Below, piece after piece: positions 55,992 to 59,536 of a stretch of DNA of 59,536 bases; the stretch's first letter is position 1; each line of letters begins with the position of its first letter. Both the position numbers and the translations under genes were made by a program. The notes under the pieces were generated by a model, which worked only from the letters and a program-made list of their open reading frames with translations, was not told the DNA's origin and ran no database searches. The stretch comes from Hyphomicrobiales bacterium (lineage in GTDB: Bacteria > Pseudomonadota > Alphaproteobacteria > Rhizobiales > Devosiaceae), in assembly GCA_027066315.1 (NCBI GenBank), contig JAMONZ010000109.1:1-59536 (forward strand), in the 5' to 3' direction.

Positions 55992-57452
55992 ATGTCAACA
56001 ATAGTAATGCCAGAACCAGATCAATCTATCCTTGATCGCTCAAGTGAAATTATTGCGGCTCTAAAGGAGATATTACCCCATGATGCAGTGATTTTTGAGA
56101 AATCAGAAACACTAGCTTATGAATGTGATGCATTGGTTGCTTATCGCTGCTCACCTTTGGCGGTGGTTCTGCCCCGCAATACACAAGAAGTTTCAGCAAT
56201 TATGAAAACCTGCCTAAGGCTTGGAGTTCCGGTTGTGCCCCGTGGCTCTGGCACATCTTTGGCAGGTGGTGCTTTGCCAACTAAAGATAGCATAATTTTG
56301 GGAACAAATAGGCTAACTAAAGTTTTAGAAATTGATACAGATAACCGCTTTATAAAAGTGCAAACTGGAGTAACAAATCTCTCGGTAACAGGTGCAGTAG
56401 AGGGAGATGGATTTTTTTATGCACCTGATCCCTCAAGCCAATTAGCTTGTGCTATTGCGGGTAATATAGCGATGAATTCAGGTGGGGCGCATTGCCTTAA
56501 ATATGGCGTTACCACCAATAATCTTATGGGCGTTACTATGGTGTTGGCAGATGGTGAAATTGTTGAAATCGGCGGCGCACATCTTGATGCCTTGGGGTAT
56601 GATTTATTGGGGCTTATTTGTGGCTCAGAAGGGCAGTTGGGCATTGTCACCGAGGCATATTTACGAATTTTAGCAAAGCCTGAGGGTGCAAGACCTGTTC
56701 TAATTGGCTATGATGATCCACGCACCGCTGGCACATGTGTTGCCGACATTATCAAGGCAGGGATTTTACCCGTTGCGATTGAATATATGGACAGACTTAC
56801 GATTGTTGCAACTGACAAATTCTCTGGTGCTGGTTATCCCGATGTTGAGGCATTATTAATTGTTGAGGTTGAGGGGAGCGACGAAGAAATAGACTATCAG
56901 CTCAATAAAATTATAAAGATTGCAAATAAACTCAACCCCGCTGAATTGCGTCAAAGCAATAGCGAGGAAGAATCTGCTTTGATATGGAAGGGTCGCAAGT
57001 CTGCCTTTGGAGCGGTTGGGCAAATTGCTGATTATATCTGCCTTGATGGCACAGTTCCTGTATCTCAGCTTGCTTATGTTTTGGGTGAAATTGGTGATTT
57101 ATCAAAAAAATACGACCTGCAAGTTGCTAATGTTTTTCATGCAGGGGACGGAAATATGCACCCGCTTATTTTATATAATGCAAATGATCCAGTTGAACTT
57201 GAAAAGGCCGAGCATTTGGGGGCGGATATTTTACGCACTTGTGTTGAGGTGGGTGGCTGTTTAACGGGCGAGCATGGGGTTGGCATTGAAAAACGTGAGC
57301 TTATGACTTCGCAATATAGCAATGAAGATATGGAAATGCAGATGAGTGTTAAGGATTGTTTCGATCCCAATTGGCTACTTAACCCTGCAAAAGTTTATCC
57401 ACTAGAATTGAGCGAAAGTCGTCGCCAAAATCTAAAAATGGGGGCAAAATAA
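55992..57452 (+). CDS. glcD: Glycolate oxidase FAD subunit GlcD
   Basis: The 486-aa product has an FAD-binding domain with VPRGSGTSLAGGALP and NSGGAHCLKYGVTTNN, and a C-terminal FAD oxidase domain with VANVFHAGDGNMHPLI and GCLTGEHGVGIEKR, typical of GlcD. It oxidises glycolate to glyoxylate with GlcE and GlcF. I take the ATG at 55992 rather than the TTG at 55980. The stop overlaps glcE (TAATG). Confidence 0.95.
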   Translation: MSTIVMPEPDQSILDRSSEIIAALKEILPHDAVIFEKSETLAYECDALVAYRCSPLAVVLPRNTQEVSAIMKTCLRLGVPVVPRGSGTSLAGGALPTKDSIILGTNRLTKVLEIDTDNRFIKVQTGVTNLSVTGAVEGDGFFYAPDPSSQLACAIAGNIAMNSGGAHCLKYGVTTNNLMGVTMVLADGEIVEIGGAHLDALGYDLLGLICGSEGQLGIVTEAYLRILAKPEGARPVLIGYDDPRTAGTCVADIIKAGILPVAIEYMDRLTIVATDKFSGAGYPDVEALLIVEVEGSDEEIDYQLNKIIKIANKLNPAELRQSNSEEESALIWKGRKSAFGAVGQIADYICLDGTVPVSQLAYVLGEIGDLSKKYDLQVANVFHAGDGNMHPLILYNANDPVELEKAEHLGADILRTCVEVGGCLTGEHGVGIEKRELMTSQYSNEDMEMQMSVKDCFDPNWLLNPAKVYPLELSESRRQNLKMGAK

Positions 57453-58639
57453 TGGATAAAATATTTAGCCCAAAAGACGAAGCAGAATTGGCGCAAATTA
57501 TTACAAAAGCTAAAAGTGATAATATTAGTCTAAGGATAAAGGGAGGCGGAACACGCCAAGGGCTTGGAAATTTCATAAAAACAGATGCAATATTATCGCT
57601 TAAAAATATCAGCGGTATTTCTTTATATGAACCAGATGCTTTAACATTAGTTGCAAAGGCTGGCACGTCAATTAAAGAGATAAATAAGCTGCTCAAAAAA
57701 GAAGGACAGAGATTGGGGTTTGATCCTATGGATCATAGAGCGATTTATCACTCATCTGGTGAGCCAACAATTGGTGCAATAATTGCAGCTAATATCTCAG
57801 GCTCTCGCCGCATTATTGCGGGGGGCGCACGTGATGCACTTATCGGAGTGCGCTTTATTAATGGAAGTGGCGAAATAATAAAAAACGGCGGGCGAGTGAT
57901 GAAAAATGTTACAGGGCTTGATCTGGTAAAACTCATGGCAGGGTCATTCGGCACGCTTGGGGTTTTAAGCGAAGTTTCGCTCAAACTATTACCAATAGCT
58001 CAACGTGAGTTAAGTTTAATTATCAATGGGCAAAGTCTAGAAAAAGCAATATCTACAATGTCCAAGGCTTTAGGCTCACCCTTTGAAATAACCGGTGCTG
58101 CCTTTTTGCCTAATGAAAAAGATGAGGCAAAAACCTGTTTAAGAATTGAAGGTTTTTCATCACAAGTTGATTATCGGCTTAAAAAGCTAAGCGAGCTTTT
58201 GGTAAAAGGTGAGAAAATTGAAATTCTTGAGGGCAAATTACATGAAAAATTATGGCAATCTATTCGTGATGTCAAAACCTTTAAAAACTCAAAAAAACCG
58301 CTTTGGCGATTATCGATCAAGCCAAGTGATGCCCCTGCAATTAGTAATCAGCTAAGTAAAATAACTGCTGCCGATATGATTTTTGATTGGGCTGGTGGGC
58401 TTATTTGGGCGCAGCTACAAGATGAAGATAATGCCCAAGCTGACGCTGTTCGCCATATCATTAAACAATTTGGTGGCCATGCAACATTGGTGCGTGGCTC
58501 TGATGAATTAAGAGAGGTTGTAGATGTGTTTCAACCAGAGCAGGAAATGGTTGCAAAATTATCATCTTCAATTCGTCAAAAATTCGATCCAAGCGGGATA
58601 TTAAACCCTAATTTAATGGGCAATTTTGGGGAAAAGTAA
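57452..58639 (+). CDS. glcE: Glycolate oxidase FAD-binding subunit GlcE
   Basis: The 395-aa product has a shorter FAD-binding domain: LRIKGGGTRQGLGN, HSSGEPTIGAIIAANISGSRRIIAGGARDALIGVRF, and GRVMKNVTGLDLVKLMAGSFGTLGVLSEVSLKLLP. The GSRR...GAARD-type block is typical of GlcE. It starts and ends in TAATG overlaps with glcD and glcF, so the three are tightly coupled. Confidence 0.95.
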   Translation: MDKIFSPKDEAELAQIITKAKSDNISLRIKGGGTRQGLGNFIKTDAILSLKNISGISLYEPDALTLVAKAGTSIKEINKLLKKEGQRLGFDPMDHRAIYHSSGEPTIGAIIAANISGSRRIIAGGARDALIGVRFINGSGEIIKNGGRVMKNVTGLDLVKLMAGSFGTLGVLSEVSLKLLPIAQRELSLIINGQSLEKAISTMSKALGSPFEITGAAFLPNEKDEAKTCLRIEGFSSQVDYRLKKLSELLVKGEKIEILEGKLHEKLWQSIRDVKTFKNSKKPLWRLSIKPSDAPAISNQLSKITAADMIFDWAGGLIWAQLQDEDNAQADAVRHIIKQFGGHATLVRGSDELREVVDVFQPEQEMVAKLSSSIRQKFDPSGILNPNLMGNFGEK

Positions 58640-59536
58640 TGCAAACAAGTTTCACTAAAGAGCAGTTAAAAGACAAGAGCATCGCAAAGGTTGATAAAAT
58701 CCTGCGAGCCTGTGTGCATTGCGGTATGTGTACTGCGACCTGCCCCACCTATCAAGTTTTAGGTGATGAGTTAGACAGCCCAAGGGGTCGAATTTATCTG
58801 ATAAAAGATATGCTTGAAAATGAGCGTGTGCCAGATGAAAATACCGTAAAACATATTGATAGATGCTTAAGCTGTTTAGCCTGCATGACTACCTGTCCAT
58901 CTGGTGTTGATTATATGCATTTGATCGATCATAGCCGTGAGTATGTTGAAAAAAAATATAAACGCTCTCTTGATGATAGATTTATGCGCTGGCTTTTAGC
59001 TCGGGTTTTGCCCTATCCAAATCGCTTCAGGCTTTCAATTTATGGTGCAAAATTAGCCAAGCCTTTTGCCTTTATGATACCTAAAAAATTTCGCACTATG
59101 GTTGAATTTGCTCCTAAAAAAATTCCACCAAAATCACCAAATGATAGGCCGCAAATTTTTAAGGCCAAAAATATTGGCAAGGACAATCGCAAGCCTATAA
59201 AGCGAATTGCTCTAATGACAGGCTGCGCACAAAAAGTACTAAACACCGATATAAATGATGCAACAATTCGCATTCTAACCCGCAATGGTTGTGAGGTTGT
59301 GGTGGCAAAGGGGGCAGGTTGCTGTGGTGCGCTTACTCATCACATGGGCAAAACAGATGAGAGCCACGCAACAGGAGCAAAAAACATCAAAGCATGGTTT
59401 AAAGAGATTGCTGGCGAGGGGCTTGATGCGATTGTCATCAATACTTCGGGTTGTGGCACAACGGTTAAAGATTATGGCGTGATGTTTGAGGGGCATGAAT
59501 TAGAAAAAGAAGCAAAAGAAATTGCCAAAATCACAA
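58639..59536 (+). CDS. glcF: Glycolate oxidase iron-sulfur subunit GlcF (partial, 3' end outside window)
   Basis: The frame is open for 299 codons to the right edge. Two 4Fe-4S motifs are present: CVHCGMCTATCP (about residues 25-36) and CLSCLACMTTCP (about 75-86). One cysteine-rich CCG-type domain follows, with MTGCAQ and GAGCCGALTHHMG; the second should lie beyond the edge. GlcF passes electrons from GlcDE to the quinone pool. The family is normally about 400-430 aa, so roughly 100 or more residues are missing. Confidence 0.94.
   Translation, partial: MQTSFTKEQLKDKSIAKVDKILRACVHCGMCTATCPTYQVLGDELDSPRGRIYLIKDMLENERVPDENTVKHIDRCLSCLACMTTCPSGVDYMHLIDHSREYVEKKYKRSLDDRFMRWLLARVLPYPNRFRLSIYGAKLAKPFAFMIPKKFRTMVEFAPKKIPPKSPNDRPQIFKAKNIGKDNRKPIKRIALMTGCAQKVLNTDINDATIRILTRNGCEVVVAKGAGCCGALTHHMGKTDESHATGAKNIKAWFKEIAGEGLDAIVINTSGCGTTVKDYGVMFEGHELEKEAKEIAKIT

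Noticed and set aside
1-59536. CRISPR arrays, tRNA or rRNA genes, prophage or insertion sequence
   Set aside because: Reading both strands, I saw no regularly spaced repeats with unique spacers, no tRNA cloverleaf sequences, and no integrase or transposase genes.

Overview
The window is clearly AT-rich and gene-dense, and it looks like a chromosome segment from a free-living alphaproteobacterium, most likely of the Hyphomicrobiales (Rhizobiales). The evidence is gene content and order: a GcrA cell-cycle regulator, the his block hisB-DUF2628-hisH-hisA-hisF-hisE-coaA facing hslV-GNAT-hslU, phoR-pstSCAB-phoU-phoB with the long alphaproteobacterial PstC/PstA forms, argD-argF-hslO, hisC-tyrC-methyltransferase facing gloB, and rph-rdgB-hemW facing hrcA-grpE-dnaK-dnaJ. 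The nos genes at the left edge imply nitrous oxide respiration. I cannot name the genus.

Layout. 1-2112: tail of a nos cluster (nosY end, nosL, nosX) converging on a monohaem cytochrome c. 2136-3433: L,D-transpeptidase and a DUF454 membrane protein. 3452-8409: copper ATPase with a MerR/CueR-type promoter, FetAB-like ABC exporter, dcd. 8530-10557: metZ, an intergenic palindromic element, a 47-aa ORF and a BrnT/BrnA toxin-antitoxin pair. 10597-17390: CDP-alcohol phosphotransferase, TrkH, and an RND efflux pump with its adaptor. 17481-20630: hslO, argF, argD. 21034-29479: gcrA, then the phosphate-sensing and uptake operon with a Pho box. 29632-38973: ppk2, amidohydrolase, small conserved genes, chaC, DUF2125, tyrC, hisC, methyltransferase, gloB, rpmF, ispA. 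38994-46890: hemW, rdgB, rph, hrcA, grpE, dnaK, dnaJ, with two RpoH-like promoters. 46983-54318: coaA, the his genes, hslV, GNAT, hslU. 54404-59536: fumC, then glcD, glcE and a glcF that runs off the window.

How the genes work together. PhoR/PhoB, PstSCAB and PhoU form one phosphate-starvation unit beside a polyphosphate kinase. GrpE/DnaK/DnaJ with HrcA, plus HslUV and Hsp33, cover protein quality control. The his genes carry out the middle and late steps of histidine synthesis. GlcDEF oxidises glycolate.

I found no CRISPR array, prophage, insertion sequence, rRNA or tRNA gene, and no clear new multi-gene system. The most unusual structure is between hisA and hisF: a 167-bp tandem array carries extra copies of the hisF start and makes a chain of four ORFs joined by ATGA overlaps. 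A smaller duplication sits at the rph/rdgB ATGA junction. Other points of interest are an apparent ATT start for fetA, a terminator-like hairpin in the argD leader, a GANTC-flanked palindrome upstream of gcrA, and a PstA with a very large periplasmic coiled-coil region.
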